DNA of 64,000 nt from Arthrobacter sp. Marseille-P9274. GTDB taxonomy: Bacteria; Actinomycetota; Actinomycetes; Actinomycetales; Micrococcaceae. Position numbers and translations under genes: made by a program. Below, one piece after another: positions 1 to 10,776 of this stretch; within the stretch, counting starts at the first letter, position 1; every line of letters begins with the position of its first letter. The notes under the pieces are model-generated. The model made no database searches, was not told the origin of the DNA, and was given only the letters and a program-made list of their open reading frames with translations. The stretch spans positions 1 through 64,000 of the forward strand of contig NZ_CAMPOV010000004.1 of assembly GCF_946892675.1 (NCBI RefSeq). Reading direction: 5' to 3'.

Positions 1-180
1 TTCAAATCCAGGCTAAAAAACATCGCAGCACACCACGGGGGTGGCACACCACGACAATAATTCAACCAATAAAACAATTGGTATCAACAAACTTGGCACA
101 CTATTGAGTTCTCAAACAACAGGAGCACCCAGCACCAGCAGAACCCCCACAAGAGGGCCCTCCATCGCTCCGGAGCAACT
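1..180 (-). other. leader of an rRNA operon (16S gene lies off the left edge)
   Basis: Read on the minus strand this AT-richer stretch contains the conserved actinobacterial rrn leader block TTTGAGAACTCAATAGTG (about 97-115), followed by TGCCAAGTTT. This block is the boxA-like antitermination and processing region found just ahead of 16S rRNA in Arthrobacter and relatives. No part of the 16S gene itself is inside the window. Tandem promoters at 186-332 point into it, so this is the head of the operon and not an internal spacer. The assignment rests on recalled family sequence, not on a search. Confidence 0.8.
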
Positions 181-185
181 TTCCT

Positions 186-214
186 AACTTACCTGCGCTT
201 CCCGTTCCCGTCAA
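186..214 (-). promoter_or_regulatory. rrn promoter, proximal
   Basis: On the minus strand TTGACG (209-214) and TAAGTT (186-191) are separated by exactly 17 nt. It is the promoter nearest to the rrn leader and directs transcription off the left edge. Confidence 0.6.
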
Positions 215-253
215 ATCGCCCTGCCCCGCTTCGTGCCGTCCGATCTTTGACCG

Positions 254-281
254 GAGCTACACGCGGGATTCGGGCTGTCAA
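254..281 (-). promoter_or_regulatory. rrn promoter, middle
   Basis: A perfect -35 TTGACA (276-281, minus strand) stands 16 nt from a weak -10 TAGCTC (254-259). The -35 is convincing and the -10 is not. It is the second of three tandem promoters, an arrangement usual for actinobacterial rrn operons. Confidence 0.45.
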
Positions 282-303
282 CGTTCCGTTCAGCGCGATA
301 AAA

Positions 304-332
304 ACTATACACCTCGGTTACGGGAATGTAAA
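304..332 (-). promoter_or_regulatory. rrn promoter, distal
   Basis: TTTACA (327-332) and TATAGT (304-309) on the minus strand are separated by 17 nt and are both close to the sigma-70-type consensus. This is the strongest-looking of the three rrn promoters. It starts about 100 nt beyond the end of the maltokinase-glgB gene, which is also on the minus strand. Confidence 0.6.
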
Positions 333-386
333 TTCCGGGTGCCGCCTTGGCAGAGCCAGCTGGTTCCGCCACCGAGCAGCGGCCGA

Positions 387-404
387 CGGGGCCTGTAGGC
401 CCCG
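387..404 (-). terminator. candidate terminator after mak-glgB
   Basis: A 7-bp GC-only stem CGGGGCC / GGCCCCG with a TGTA loop lies about 30 nt beyond the glgB stop. There is no T-run on the minus strand, so it may act only as a weak or factor-dependent terminator separating glgB from the rrn promoters. The rest of 333-434 shows nothing recognisable. Confidence 0.4.
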
Positions 405-434
405 CCGGCCCGAGGATCGGATTCGGCCCTCGGG

Positions 435-3400
435 TCAGGCCCGCGGCGTGGGCTTGAGGTAGAGCGCGCCGAGCGGCGGGACGTTGACAACCGCGGAGGC
501 CGGATGTCCGTTCCAGGCACCCTCGGTGCCTTCGATGCTTCCCTTGTTGCCGACCCCGGACCCGCCGAACTCCTCGTCGTCGGTATTGAGCACCTCGCTC
601 CAGCTGCCGGCCCACGGCAACCCGAGGCGGAAGCTCTCGTGAGGGTGCCCGGCGAAGTTCACGACGCAGACCAGCGGGTTTCCGTGGGTATCCCAGCGGA
701 TGAACGACAGGGTGTTGCGGGTGCCGTCGTTCTCATCAATCCACTGGAAGCCCGCGGGCTCGTTGTCCCGCTCGTACAGGGCGGGGGTCTCGGTGTAGAG
801 CGTGTTCAGCTGGCGGACCAGCTTCTGCAGGCCCTTGTGCGGCACGTTTTCCGCGAGCCACCAGTCCAGCCCGTGCTGTTCCGACCACTCGGATTCCTGG
901 CCGAATTCGGTGCCCATGAAGATCAGCTGCTTGCCCGGATGGGCCCACTGGAACGCCAGGTAGGCACGGAGGTTGGCCAGCTGCTGCCAGCGGTCCCCCG
1001 GCATCTTCCGGAGCATCGAGCCCTTGCCGTGCACGACCTCGTCGTGGCTGATAGGCAGCAGGAAGTTCTCTGTGTAGGCGTAGACCATCGAGAACGTGGC
1101 CTTGTTGTGGTGATAGACGCGGTACATCGGGTCCTCGGCGATGTACTCGAGGGTGTCGTGCATCCAGCCCATGTTCCACTTCAGCCCGAAACCGAGGCCG
1201 CCCGCGCTGGTTGGCCGGGTCACGCCGTCGAACGCTGTGGACTCTTCCGCAATGGTGACGATGCCCGGGACGCGCTTATACGCCGTGGCGTTGACTTCCT
1301 GCAGGAACGAGATCGCCTCCAGGTTCTCCCGGCCGCCGTGGACGTTAGGGAACCATTCACCGTCCTTGCGCGAGTAGTCGCGGTAGAGCATCGAGGCGAC
1401 CGCGTCGACCCGCAGCCCGTCGATATGGAATTCCTCGAGCCAGTACAGCGCGTTGGCGACCAGGAAGTTGCGTACCTCCGTGCGGCCGAAGTCGAAGATG
1501 AGCGTGCCCCAGTCCGGGTGCTCGCCCAGCCGCGGGTCCGCATGCTCGTACAGCGGTTCCCCGTCGAACCTGGCGAGCGCCCAGCTGTCCTTGGGGAAGT
1601 GCGCGGGCACCCAGTCGACGATGACGCCGATCCCGGCGGCGTGCAGTTTGTCCACCAGGTACTTGAAGTCGTCGGGGTGGCCGAACCGGGAAGTCGGCGC
1701 GAAGTACGACGTGACCTGGTAGCCCCAAGAGCCGCCGAACGGGTGCTCCGCCACGGGCATGAACTCGACGTGGGTGAAGCCGTGCCACCGGACATAGTCG
1801 ACCAGTTCTTCGGCCAGGTCGCGGTAGTCCAGCCCGAGCCGCCAGGAGCCGAGATGGACCTCATAGACGCTCATGGGCGAGTTGTGCGGGTCCCGGGCCG
1901 CGCGGCGGGCCATCCATTCCGAATCCGTAAAGCTGTAGCGCGAATCCACCACGCGGGAGCCGGTCAGCGGGGGCACTTCGGTCCAGCGGGCGAGCGGGTC
2001 CGCCTTTTCGTGCCAGTGCCCGTCGCGGCCGAGCAGTTCGAACTTGTAGATGCTGCCGGAGGCGACGCCGGGAATGAACAGTTCCCATACGCCCGACCCG
2101 CCCATGGAGCGCATGCCGTGGATGCTTCCGTTCCAGCCGTTGAAATCGCCCTTCACGCGAACGGCCTGGGCGTTGGGGGCCCACACCGCAAAGCTCGTGC
2201 CGGTCACCTCGCCGAGCGTCGAGGTGTAGTGCCGCACGTGGGATCCCAGGACGGTCCACAGCGTTTCGTGCCGGCCTTCGCCGATCAGGTGCAGGTCGAT
2301 TTCTCCGACGGTCGGCAGGTAGTGGTACGGATCGTCCACGATCTCGGGGGCACCGCCGCTGTAGGCGACCTGCAGCCGGTAATCCGGCACGTGGCCGGCG
2401 CGTTCGGCTGGCAGCGTGGCGACCCAGATGCCGTCCTGTTCATGCCTCATCGGCACGCGCGCGGCCGGGGTGACCAGCGTGACCGAATCGGCCAGCGGCC
2501 GCAGCGTCCGGACCGTTACATTGCCGTGGTCGTCGAGGTGCGCTCCCAGCACGGCGTGCGGTTGGTAGTAGCTTCCGTGTGCGACGGCGGCGAGGACGTG
2601 TGAGTCGATGTGTACGGGATCGCCGGCGAGGGTGGAGGTCTCCGCGAGTGGCAGTGACGCGGCGGCCGGCTCAGCCGCGTGCTTCGGGCCGTCGGGCTGG
2701 CGGCGCGCCCCGCTGGTTCCGCCGCGGAGCTGCTCCAGGCCGCGGCGCACGGCCTTGACCGGCACGTTGAGCCACTGGGGCCGGTTCCGCTGCTCGTAAA
2801 CGACTTCATAGAGTGCCTTGTCCAGCCAAAGGCCGAGGAACAATGGGGAGCCGCTGTCCACCTGCGTGCCCGATTCGCTCTCATAACCAGCGGTGAAGGC
2901 CCGGGTGGCAGCATCGACCCAGCGCTCCGCGGCGGCTTCCGTCTCCGCCGCGTTATCGCCGGCGGCCGAGGTGACGGCCACGCCACCGGCATAGTCGAAG
3001 GACCGGAGCATGCCGACCACGTCCCGCAGCACCACGTCATCGGCGCCGCGGCTACTCAGCGGCCGCAGCGGCTCGCCCTCGAAGTCCAGCACGACCCAGC
3101 CGCGCTCGGCGGAGTGCAGCACCTGGCCCAGATGGTAGTCCGCGTGGATGCGCTGGACCTCCGGCCGTTCCTTCAGCTCGGCGAGCCGGGTCAGCAGGTC
3201 CTCGACGGTGTCGTTGTAGGGACCGACGGCGGCGCCCGCCTGCTGCCAGCCCCAGCGGATCCGCTCCTGCAGGTCGCGCACCAGAACCGCGAACTCCTCG
3301 TCCGTGGCCTGGTGGCCGCCGAAACCGTCCCGCAGCCGGCGGTGGATCCGGGCGGTGGTGCGGCCCAGTTCCTCCGCCTCGCTGGTGAAGTCGGTGTTGG

Positions 3401-4151
3401 CCACGGCCGCCGCGGACGCGCTGCGCCAGGCGTCTTCGCTGTTGCTGATGTACTCGCGGAGCACGCTCAAGTGGCCGGAGTCCCACAGTTCATCGGCCTC
3501 GGAAGAGGCATCCTGGCCGGGAGTCAGCCAGCCGCCGGTGACCCAGCCGTACGTGGCCGGAACTTCGTGTGCCCCCGTTTCGCTGAGGACAGCGCCGATC
3601 TCCACATCCGGGTTGGGTCCGGCCTCGAGCACGCGGAAGAACTTCACGATCAGGGCTTCTTCGTCGCGCTTGACGACGACGGAGGTGTTGGACTGTTCGC
3701 CGGGCAGCACCGAGGCGTCGAGCGGCAGAGTGAAAGGCTGGCGGTCCGCGAAGCCGGCGCCGGCGTGGCCGCGGGTCCGGCCGTCGGAGGTCTCCGATTC
3801 CGCCCGCATCAGCTCCAGCCAGGCCGCGATGAAGACCGGGTCGTGGGTGCCGTCGTAGACCCACCGCTCGTCCACGTGTTCGGCATCCGGCCCGAGCTTG
3901 CCGATCAGGGCCTGGTCACCGCCCTCGAGGGGCCGTGTGCGGATGCTGACCGGCACGTTGACGACGAGGGAGTCCTCGTCGGTCTCGACGGCGGCGATGT
4001 GCACTTCGAGGCCGGCCTCGCCGCTTGGGTCCTGTAGCCGCACCCCGCCGAGGCGCTGGAGCGAGATGTCCTTGCCTTGCGCGGGGAACCAGCGCTGGCC
4101 GGGCAGCCAGTCGCGCAGCAGTTCGGGCAGTGTCAGTACGGGAGTCTTCAC
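435..4151 (-). CDS. glgB: maltokinase-like domain fused to 1,4-alpha-glucan branching enzyme
   Basis: Two enzymes in one 1238-residue chain. Residues 1 to about 480 resemble maltokinase (Mak/Pep2): the cap motif [13 protein letters not shown] lies near the start, the kinase motif IHADYHLGQ at about 335-343 and DFEGEP at 356-361. Mak phosphorylates maltose to maltose-1-phosphate, the donor for GlgE. From about 520 on it is a GH13 branching enzyme: FGGSWGYQ near 805, GLRVDAV with the nucleophile Asp916, AEEST with the acid/base Glu near 969, and [11 protein letters not shown] later. The GTG start at 4151 is chosen because it overlaps the treS stop as GTGA and because [12 protein letters not shown] opens the cap domain. 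The fusion puts maltose activation and branching on one protein directly behind treS and glgE. Domain assignment is confident; activity of both halves is inferred. Confidence 0.93.
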   Translation of the reverse strand: MKTPVLTLPELLRDWLPGQRWFPAQGKDISLQRLGGVRLQDPSGEAGLEVHIAAVETDEDSLVVNVPVSIRTRPLEGGDQALIGKLGPDAEHVDERWVYDGTHDPVFIAAWLELMRAESETSDGRTRGHAGAGFADRQPFTLPLDASVLPGEQSNTSVVVKRDEEALIVKFFRVLEAGPNPDVEIGAVLSETGAHEVPATYGWVTGGWLTPGQDASSEADELWDSGHLSVLREYISNSEDAWRSASAAAVANTDFTSEAEELGRTTARIHRRLRDGFGGHQATDEEFAVLVRDLQERIRWGWQQAGAAVGPYNDTVEDLLTRLAELKERPEVQRIHADYHLGQVLHSAERGWVVLDFEGEPLRPLSSRGADDVVLRDVVGMLRSFDYAGGVAVTSAAGDNAAETEAAAERWVDAATRAFTAGYESESGTQVDSGSPLFLGLWLDKALYEVVYEQRNRPQWLNVPVKAVRRGLEQLRGGTSGARRQPDGPKHAAEPAAASLPLAETSTLAGDPVHIDSHVLAAVAHGSYYQPHAVLGAHLDDHGNVTVRTLRPLADSVTLVTPAARVPMRHEQDGIWVATLPAERAGHVPDYRLQVAYSGGAPEIVDDPYHYLPTVGEIDLHLIGEGRHETLWTVLGSHVRHYTSTLGEVTGTSFAVWAPNAQAVRVKGDFNGWNGSIHGMRSMGGSGVWELFIPGVASGSIYKFELLGRDGHWHEKADPLARWTEVPPLTGSRVVDSRYSFTDSEWMARRAARDPHNSPMSVYEVHLGSWRLGLDYRDLAEELVDYVRWHGFTHVEFMPVAEHPFGGSWGYQVTSYFAPTSRFGHPDDFKYLVDKLHAAGIGVIVDWVPAHFPKDSWALARFDGEPLYEHADPRLGEHPDWGTLIFDFGRTEVRNFLVANALYWLEEFHIDGLRVDAVASMLYRDYSRKDGEWFPNVHGGRENLEAISFLQEVNATAYKRVPGIVTIAEESTAFDGVTRPTSAGGLGFGLKWNMGWMHDTLEYIAEDPMYRVYHHNKATFSMVYAYTENFLLPISHDEVVHGKGSMLRKMPGDRWQQLANLRAYLAFQWAHPGKQLIFMGTEFGQESEWSEQHGLDWWLAENVPHKGLQKLVRQLNTLYTETPALYERDNEPAGFQWIDENDGTRNTLSFIRWDTHGNPLVCVVNFAGHPHESFRLGLPWAGSWSEVLNTDDEEFGGSGVGNKGSIEGTEGAWNGHPASAVVNVPPLGALYLKPTPRA

Positions 4152-5944
4152 GGGGATTCGACCTCTGTTCGGGTGCTCACCGGAGTGATCACGGGGATGG
4201 CTTCGGTCACCGGCGATGCCGGATTGGATCGGGCTGAGCGGATGCGCAGCCAAAAGAAATCGTGGCTTCCCAGGGTTAGTGTCACCTGGCCGGCGTCATC
4301 GAGGACGGGGAACGGCAGGCCGCCGAAGAGATCACGGAGGCCGCGTCCGGCGAACTGGGGCAGCCGCAGCGATGCCGCGACCGGGTGCTGGGAAAGATTG
4401 AAGATGCAGAGCAGGGACTCCGGTTCGGCACCCGAGGGATCGTCCGCCGGGATTTCCCGCAGGAACGCCAGCACCGTTTCCGCCTCGGTCGGCACGTTGC
4501 GGTAGATGCCGAGGCCGAAGGCGGGATGTGACTTGCGGACCGCGAGCATCTGCCGGACCCAGTGGAGGAGCGAGCTGCTGTGGGCCAGCTGGGCCTCGAC
4601 GTTGACGTAGTTGTAGTTGTAGACGAGCGACTGGACGACCGGCAGGTAGAGCTTGCCGGGGTCGGCGGTGGAGAAGCCGGCGTTGCGGTCCGGATTCCAC
4701 TGCATGGGCGTCCTCGAGGCATCCCGGTCGTCGAGCCAGATGTTGTCGCCCATTCCGATCTCGTCCCCGTAGTACAGGAACGGGCTGCCCGGGAGGGACA
4801 GCAGCAGCGCGTGGATGAGTTCCAGTTCGGCGCGGGAATTGTCCAGCAGCGGCGCCAGCCTCCGCCGGATGCCGATGTTCGCACGCATCCGGGAGTCCGG
4901 AGCGTACCAGCCGAGCATGGCTTCCCGCTCCTCGTTGGTCACCATCTCGAGCGTCAGCTCGTCGTGGTTCCGCAGGAAGGTGCCCCACTGCGCCCCCGTC
5001 GGGATGTCGGGCGTTTCCTCCATGGTCCGGATGATCGGTGCGGCCTTCTGGTCCCGCAGCGCGTAGAAAAGCCGGGGCATGATCGGGAAGTGGAAGCACA
5101 TGTGGCACTCGGGAACGAAGCCGTCCGCGTCGTCCCGCTGCCCGAAGTACTCGACCACTTCGTTCGGCATCTGGTTCGCCTCGGCGATGATGACGCGGCC
5201 GGGGTATTCGGCGTCCACCATGGCGCGCAGGTCCTGCAGGAACCGGTGCGTCGCGGGCAGGTTCTCGCAGTTGGTGCCGTCTTCCTCGAACAGGTACGGA
5301 ATGGCATCGGCCCGGAAGCCATCGATGCCCTGGTCCAGCCAGAACCTGACCACGTCGAAAACGGCCTCGATGACCTTGGGGTTCTCGTAGTTCAGGTCCG
5401 GCTGGTGGCTGAAGAATCGGTGCCAGAAGAACTGGCGCCGGATCGGATCGAACGTCCAGTTCGATTCCTCGGTGTCGACGAAGATGATGCGCGCGTCCTG
5501 GTACTTCTCGTCCGTGTCGCTCCAGACGTAGAAGTCGCCGAACGGACCATCGGGTTCCCGCCGCGAAGCCTCGAACCAATGGTGCTGGTCCGAGGTGTGG
5601 TTCAACGGAAGGTCGATGATGACGCGCACGCCCCGGGCGTGGGCTTCGGCGACGAGGCGCTTGAAATCGCTGATCGTCCCGAACTCGTCCAGCACATCGT
5701 AGTAGTCCGCAATGTCGTAGCCGCCGTCGCGCAGCGGCGACTTGAAGAACGGCGGGATCCACAGGCAATCGATTCCCAGCCACTGCAGGTAGTCAAGCTT
5801 CTCGATCAGGCCGGAGAAATCGCCGGATCCGTCCCCGTTCGCATCGGCAAACCCGCGGACCAGCACTTCGTAGAAGACCGCTTTGCGGTACCAGTGCGGA
5901 TCATGGGCGAGGCCGGGTGCGTGCAGTTGGAACGGATTGGCCAC
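4148..5944 (-). CDS. treS: trehalose synthase (maltose alpha-D-glucosyltransferase)
   Basis: A 598-residue GH13 enzyme that interconverts trehalose and maltose, feeding maltose to maltokinase. The N-terminus [16 protein letters not shown] and [10 protein letters not shown] are diagnostic of TreS. The catalytic triad is visible as Asp213 (GFRADAI), Glu255 (IIAEANQ) and Asp328 (FLRNHDEL). No kinase domain is attached; in several actinobacteria maltokinase is fused to TreS, but here it sits on GlgB. The GTG start at 5944 shares one base with the glgE stop (TAGTG) and has a good GGAGGAG ribosome site at 5951-5957. The TGA stop overlaps the next gene's GTG by 4 nt, so glgE, treS and mak-glgB look translationally coupled. 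Confidence 0.95.
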   Translation of the reverse strand: MANPFQLHAPGLAHDPHWYRKAVFYEVLVRGFADANGDGSGDFSGLIEKLDYLQWLGIDCLWIPPFFKSPLRDGGYDIADYYDVLDEFGTISDFKRLVAEAHARGVRVIIDLPLNHTSDQHHWFEASRREPDGPFGDFYVWSDTDEKYQDARIIFVDTEESNWTFDPIRRQFFWHRFFSHQPDLNYENPKVIEAVFDVVRFWLDQGIDGFRADAIPYLFEEDGTNCENLPATHRFLQDLRAMVDAEYPGRVIIAEANQMPNEVVEYFGQRDDADGFVPECHMCFHFPIMPRLFYALRDQKAAPIIRTMEETPDIPTGAQWGTFLRNHDELTLEMVTNEEREAMLGWYAPDSRMRANIGIRRRLAPLLDNSRAELELIHALLLSLPGSPFLYYGDEIGMGDNIWLDDRDASRTPMQWNPDRNAGFSTADPGKLYLPVVQSLVYNYNYVNVEAQLAHSSSLLHWVRQMLAVRKSHPAFGLGIYRNVPTEAETVLAFLREIPADDPSGAEPESLLCIFNLSQHPVAASLRLPQFAGRGLRDLFGGLPFPVLDDAGQVTLTLGSHDFFWLRIRSARSNPASPVTEAIPVITPVSTRTEVESP

Positions 5945-7995
5945 TAGCGGCTCCTCCGGATGTGCAGGACGTGGGCGGGCTCCCGGTAAGCGTCCAGGCG
6001 GACGTAGTTGTGCTCGCCCCAGCGCCAACTCTCGCCGGTGATGAGGTCATCCACCCAGAAGAGGCCGTCCTCGCCCAGATCCTGCTGGTCAAGGCCAAGC
6101 GCACCCAGGTTCAGGCTGACCGTCGATTCGCGGGCGCTGTGCGGGTCCACGTTGACGACGACGATGATCGTGTCCTTGCCCCCGCCCGGCAGGTCTTCCT
6201 TGTGTTTGGAGTAGACCACGGTCGCGTCGTCCGTGCTGCTGTGGACGGTCAGGTTCCGCAGTTCGCCGAGCGCCGGGTGGGATCGCCGGATCCCGTTGAG
6301 CCTGGTCAGGTAAGGCGCCAACGAGCGGCCCTCGGCCTCGGCGGCCGTGAAGTCGCGGGCCTTGTACTCGTACTTCTCGTTGTCGATGTACTCCTCGGCG
6401 CCGGGCCGGGCGACGTGCTCGCACAGTTCATACCCGGCATAGACACCCCAGAGCGGGCTGCCGGTCGCGGCCAGCACTGCGCGGATCTTGAACGCGGCCG
6501 GTCCCCCGTACTGCAGGTACTCGGTGAGGATGTCCGGGGTGTTCACGAAGAAGTTCGGCCGGAAGTAATCGGCGCTGTCGTGGCTGACCTCGCTGAAGTA
6601 CTCCTCGATCTCCTGCTTCGTATTGCGCCATGTGAAGTAGCTATAGGACTGCTGGAAACCGGCGCGGCCCAACGCGTGCATCATCGCGGGCCGGGTGAAG
6701 GCCTCGGCGAGGAAGACGACGTCCGGATCGGTGCGGTTTACCTCGCCGATCAGCCATTCCCAGAACCAGACCGGCTTGGTGTGCGGGTTATCCACACGGA
6801 AGATCTTCACGCCGTGGCTGATCCACAGCCGGACGATGCGGAGCACTTCCTCCGAGAGGCCGTCCGGATCGTTGTCGAAGTTCAGCGGATAGATGTCCTG
6901 GTACTTCTTCGGCGGGTTCTCGGCGTAGGCGATGGTGCCGTCCAGCCGCGTCGTGAACCACTCCGGGTGTTCGGTGGCCCACGGGTGGTCCGGCGCCGCC
7001 TGGAGCGCCAGGTCGAGCGCCACTTCGAGGCCGTTCGACGCGGCGGCCGCGACGAAGGCATCGAAATCGTCGAAATTGCCCAGGTCCGGGTGGATGGCGT
7101 CGTGGCCACCGGACGCGGCACCGATGGCCCACGGCGAACCCGGGTCCATCGGACCGGCGTGCAGCGTGTTGTTCGGTCCCTTGCGGTTGATGAACCCGAT
7201 CGGGTGGATCGGCGGCAGGTAGATGACGTCGAAGCCCATGGCGGCCACGGCCGGAAGGCGACGCGCCGCCGTCGTGAAGTTACCCGAAGTCCAGGTGTTT
7301 GCGGCATGGTCGAAGACCGCGCCCTCAGAACGGGGGAAGAACTCGTACCATGCGCCGCGGCCGGCCCGCTCGCGTTCCACCAGCAAGGGGTACTTTTCCG
7401 ACGTCGTGACGAGGCTGCGGATGGGATGGCTGCGGACCGCGGAGAGCACCTCGTGCGAGCCGCCGGCGGCCAGTCGCTCCTCCACCGAACGGCCGCCGTC
7501 GGCGAGGATACCGGCCGCCTGGCGCAGCACTTCGGCGTTGTCCGCGGGCCTCCCCTCCTGCGCCGCGGCTTCGTTGAACAGGTGGACGCCCTCGGCCAGC
7601 ATCAGGTCCACATCGACGCCGGCGGCAATCTTGACTTCAGCGTTGTGGTGCCAGGTGGCGTAAAGGTCCGCCCAGCCTTCGATCGCGAAGCTCCAGAGTC
7701 CCGGGGCGCCGGGGCGAACGACGCCGTGCCAGCGGTCCAGGCCCTTGGCGGGCGGATCCAACTGGCGGCGCTGCACGGCGTTGGAGTCCGGGTCATAGAG
7801 GACGACCGTGACGCCGATCCGGTCGTGGCCCTCGCGGAAGACCGTAGCGGCGACGGGGATGTCTTCGCCCTCGATCGCCTTGGCCGGGAAGCGGCCGCTT
7901 TCGATCACCGGGGCGACGTCGGTGATCGGAATCCTGCCGAAACGCAGGTGGGCCTGGGACGGGGCTGGGCGCGGATCCTCGGTGAATGTGCTCAC
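5944..7995 (-). CDS. glgE: alpha-1,4-glucan:maltose-1-phosphate maltosyltransferase GlgE
   Basis: A 683-residue GH13_3 enzyme that extends alpha-1,4-glucans with maltosyl units from maltose-1-phosphate. The nucleophile Asp402 lies in [10 protein letters not shown] and the acid/base Glu431 in FLAEAFTRP, 29 residues apart as in characterised GlgE. The N-terminal part (about 1-200) carries the expected beta-sandwich and helical dimer regions. It starts at a GTG with no ribosome site but with a minus-strand TAACGT (8003-8008) 7 nt upstream, suggesting a leaderless mRNA. It is first in the glgE-treS-mak/glgB operon and divergent from glgP, an arrangement resembling Mycobacterium glgB-glgE / glgP. 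Confidence 0.95.
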   Translation of the reverse strand: MSTFTEDPRPAPSQAHLRFGRIPITDVAPVIESGRFPAKAIEGEDIPVAATVFREGHDRIGVTVVLYDPDSNAVQRRQLDPPAKGLDRWHGVVRPGAPGLWSFAIEGWADLYATWHHNAEVKIAAGVDVDLMLAEGVHLFNEAAAQEGRPADNAEVLRQAAGILADGGRSVEERLAAGGSHEVLSAVRSHPIRSLVTTSEKYPLLVERERAGRGAWYEFFPRSEGAVFDHAANTWTSGNFTTAARRLPAVAAMGFDVIYLPPIHPIGFINRKGPNNTLHAGPMDPGSPWAIGAASGGHDAIHPDLGNFDDFDAFVAAAASNGLEVALDLALQAAPDHPWATEHPEWFTTRLDGTIAYAENPPKKYQDIYPLNFDNDPDGLSEEVLRIVRLWISHGVKIFRVDNPHTKPVWFWEWLIGEVNRTDPDVVFLAEAFTRPAMMHALGRAGFQQSYSYFTWRNTKQEIEEYFSEVSHDSADYFRPNFFVNTPDILTEYLQYGGPAAFKIRAVLAATGSPLWGVYAGYELCEHVARPGAEEYIDNEKYEYKARDFTAAEAEGRSLAPYLTRLNGIRRSHPALGELRNLTVHSSTDDATVVYSKHKEDLPGGGKDTIIVVVNVDPHSARESTVSLNLGALGLDQQDLGEDGLFWVDDLITGESWRWGEHNYVRLDAYREPAHVLHIRRSR

Positions 7996-8127
7996 ACGCT
8001 AGACGTTAGCGACAAAAAGGGCCGTTTGCTAAGGCCAAGCCCGAAGCCGGAACAAAAACGACGCGTTCGCGTAGCGTTTACAATTCCGAAACCATGCGCC
8101 GGCGTGATCTGCGCTACCGTAGGCCGG
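7996..8127. promoter_or_regulatory. divergent promoter region glgE / glgP
   Basis: This 132-nt gap serves both directions. For glgE a minus-strand -10 TAACGT is at 8003-8008, 7 nt before the GTG. For glgP a plus-strand TACCGT is at 8115-8120, 7 nt before its GTG. Neither has a clear -35 or a Shine-Dalgarno site, so both transcripts may begin at the start codon. No obvious operator palindrome was seen. Confidence 0.5.
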
Positions 8128-10755
8128 GTGAAGGCAATCCGCAGGTTTACCGTCCGCACTGTACTTCCCGAGCGAATCCAGCCGCTGGCGCGGCTGGCGA
8201 GCAATTTGCGCTGGTCCTGGCATCGGCCAACCCAGCAGCTGTTCGAGCGCCTGGATCCCAAGCTGTGGCGGCAGAGCCACGACCCGGTGGCGCTGCTCGG
8301 CTCCTTCAGCCGCGAGCAGCTGCACGCGCTCGCCGCGGACGAGGACCTGGTCGCGCGGGTCCACGAGGTGAGCCAGGACCTGGACCGCTACCTGACCGGC
8401 AGCCGCTGGTACCAGAGCCTGGGCGCCGATGCGCCGAAATCCATCGCCTATTTCTCCCCCGAGTACGGCATCGCGTCGGTGCTGCCGCAGTATTCCGGCG
8501 GCCTGGGCATCCTCGCGGGCGACCATCTGAAGGCCGCGTCCGACCTGGGCGTGCCGCTGATCGGCGTCGGGCTGCTGTACGCCGCCGGTTACTTCAAGCA
8601 GTCCCTGAGCCGCGACGGCTGGCAGCAGGAAACCTACCCGGTGCTGGACCCGGACGGGCTCCCCCTCTCGCTGCTGCGCGAGGCGGACGGGACCCCTGCA
8701 CAGGTGGAACTGCCGCTCCCCAACGACCGCCGCCTGCTGGCGCACATCTGGCGCGCCGACGTCGGACGCGTCCCGCTGCTGCTACTCGACTCGAATGTGG
8801 CCGGCAACGACGAGGCTGCCCGGCACATCACCGACCGGCTCTACGGCGGCGGCGGCGACCACCGGCTGCAGCAGGAACTCCTGCTCGGCATGGGCGGCGT
8901 CAAGGCGCTGCGCATCTTCCAGCGGCTGACCGGCTGCGCGGCGCCCGAGGTCTTCCACACGAACGAGGGCCACGCCGGCTTCCTCGGCATCGAACGCATC
9001 CGCGAGCTCATGGACGAGGGGCTCAGCTGGGACGAGGCCCTCGCGGCGGGCCGGGCCAACACGGTCTTCACCACCCACACTCCCGTGCCGGCCGGCATCG
9101 ACCGCTTCGAGCGGCTGCAGGTGGGGCACTTCTTCCGGGCCGGGCTGGCACCGAACGTCCCCATCGACAAAATCCTGGCGCTCGGCGAGGAGAACTACAG
9201 CGGCGGGGATCCGATCAAGTTCAACATGGCCGTGATGGGCCTGCGGCTGGCACAGCGGGCCAACGGCGTGGCCAAGCTGCATGGCGTAGTCTCGCGGGGG
9301 ATGTTCTCGGGGCTGTGGCCGGGCTTCGACACCAACGAGGTGCCGATCAGCTCCGTCACCAACGGCGTCCATGTGCCGACCTGGGTGGATCCGCGCATCG
9401 CCGAGCTGGCCCTGGCCAAGTTCGGTAACGGCAGCGTCCGGGAACGGCAGTGGGACAGGGTCTACGACGTCTCCGACGCCGAAATCTGGCAGCTGCGGCG
9501 TGAACTGCGCGGCAACCTGATCGAGGACGTCCGCCGCCGGCTGCGTTCCTCCTGGAAGAAGCGCGGCGCGACCGACGCGGAACTCGCCTGGACCGACCAT
9601 GTGCTGGATCCGGACGTCCTGACCATCGGCTTCGCCCGGCGCGTGCCGACGTACAAGCGCCTGACCCTGATGCTGCGCGACCCCGCGCGGCTGAAGGCGC
9701 TGCTGCTGCATCCGGACCACCCCATCCAGCTGGTCATCGCGGGCAAGTCGCATCCGGCGGACGAGCAGGGCAAGCGCATGATCCAGGACCTGGTCCGCTT
9801 CACCGACGACCCGGAGATCCGCCACCGGATTGTCTTCCTGCCCAACTACGACATCGCCATGGCCCGCACGCTGTTCCCGGGCTGCGACGTCTGGCTGAAC
9901 AATCCGCTTCGTCCGCTGGAGGCCTGCGGCACCTCGGGCATGAAGGCGGCGATCAACGGCGGCCTCAACCTGTCTGTGCTGGACGGCTGGTGGGACGAAA
10001 TGTACGACGGCGACAACGGCTGGGCGATCCCGACCGCCAACCCGTCGACCGCGAGCGGGGCCGATTCGCTGTTCAGCGCCGACGAGCGGGACGACATCGA
10101 GGCCTCGGCGCTGTACGGGCTCCTGGAGAACCACGTGGCGCCGCGCTTCTACGCGGACGAAGCCGCCGAGGGCGCCGGGGCCGCGGGCCCTTCCGAGCCC
10201 CTGGCCACCGACGATCAGCTGCCGCATCAGTGGATCGCGATGATCCGGCACACCCTCGCGAACCTGGGGCCGGCCGTTTCTGCCGAGCGGATGGTCGAGG
10301 ACTACGTGCGCCAGCTGTACACGCCGGCCTGCACCTCGGGCCGAATGATCAGGAAGAACGGTTTCTCGGCGGCGCGGAACCTCGCCGGCTGGACCACGCG
10401 CATCCACCACACGTGGAAGGACGTCGCCGTCGAGCATGTGGACTCCCTCGGGATGCAGGACGACCCGCAGATCGGCGATCTCGTCCGCGTCAGTGCCTTC
10501 ATCCAGCTCGGTTCCCTGGTCCCCGATGATGTCTGTGTGGAAGTTGCGCACGGCAAGGTCAGCGAGGGCGATGAGCTGCTCGATACCTCCTTCGACCAGC
10601 TCGCGCTGAAGGAAGACCTCGGCGACGGCCGCTTCCTGTTCTCCGGCGAGGTCCAGATCGACCGCTCCGGCTCCTTCGGCTACACGGTCCGTGTCCTTCC
10701 GCACCACCCGTCGCTGGCCTCCAAGTCGGAACTGGGCCTGGTCACCAACGCCTGA
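8128..10755 (+). CDS. glgP: alpha-glucan (maltodextrin/glycogen) phosphorylase, GT35
   Basis: Releases glucose-1-phosphate from the non-reducing ends of alpha-glucans. The 875-residue protein has the N-terminal DUF3417-type region starting VKAIRRFTVRTVLPERI, then AYFSPEYGI and QYSGGLGILAGDHLKAASD. The PLP-binding lysine is Lys606 in CGTSGMKAAINGGLNLS, followed by the substrate-site stretch DGWWDEMYDG. This is the short actinobacterial and archaeal type, not the E. coli MalP/GlgP type. The open frame runs far upstream without a stop, but homology begins at the GTG at 8128, which also carries the -10 at 8115-8120. It provides the breakdown arm opposite the GlgE synthesis arm. Confidence 0.93.
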   Translation: MKAIRRFTVRTVLPERIQPLARLASNLRWSWHRPTQQLFERLDPKLWRQSHDPVALLGSFSREQLHALAADEDLVARVHEVSQDLDRYLTGSRWYQSLGADAPKSIAYFSPEYGIASVLPQYSGGLGILAGDHLKAASDLGVPLIGVGLLYAAGYFKQSLSRDGWQQETYPVLDPDGLPLSLLREADGTPAQVELPLPNDRRLLAHIWRADVGRVPLLLLDSNVAGNDEAARHITDRLYGGGGDHRLQQELLLGMGGVKALRIFQRLTGCAAPEVFHTNEGHAGFLGIERIRELMDEGLSWDEALAAGRANTVFTTHTPVPAGIDRFERLQVGHFFRAGLAPNVPIDKILALGEENYSGGDPIKFNMAVMGLRLAQRANGVAKLHGVVSRGMFSGLWPGFDTNEVPISSVTNGVHVPTWVDPRIAELALAKFGNGSVRERQWDRVYDVSDAEIWQLRRELRGNLIEDVRRRLRSSWKKRGATDAELAWTDHVLDPDVLTIGFARRVPTYKRLTLMLRDPARLKALLLHPDHPIQLVIAGKSHPADEQGKRMIQDLVRFTDDPEIRHRIVFLPNYDIAMARTLFPGCDVWLNNPLRPLEACGTSGMKAAINGGLNLSVLDGWWDEMYDGDNGWAIPTANPSTASGADSLFSADERDDIEASALYGLLENHVAPRFYADEAAEGAGAAGPSEPLATDDQLPHQWIAMIRHTLANLGPAVSAERMVEDYVRQLYTPACTSGRMIRKNGFSAARNLAGWTTRIHHTWKDVAVEHVDSLGMQDDPQIGDLVRVSAFIQLGSLVPDDVCVEVAHGKVSEGDELLDTSFDQLALKEDLGDGRFLFSGEVQIDRSGSFGYTVRVLPHHPSLASKSELGLVTNA

Positions 10756-10776
10756 TCGGTCACGCTGCCGGGCCGG

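Noticed and set aside
5917-8127. Long upstream extension of the glgP frame
   Set aside because: It runs antisense through glgE; phosphorylase homology starts only at the GTG at 8128.
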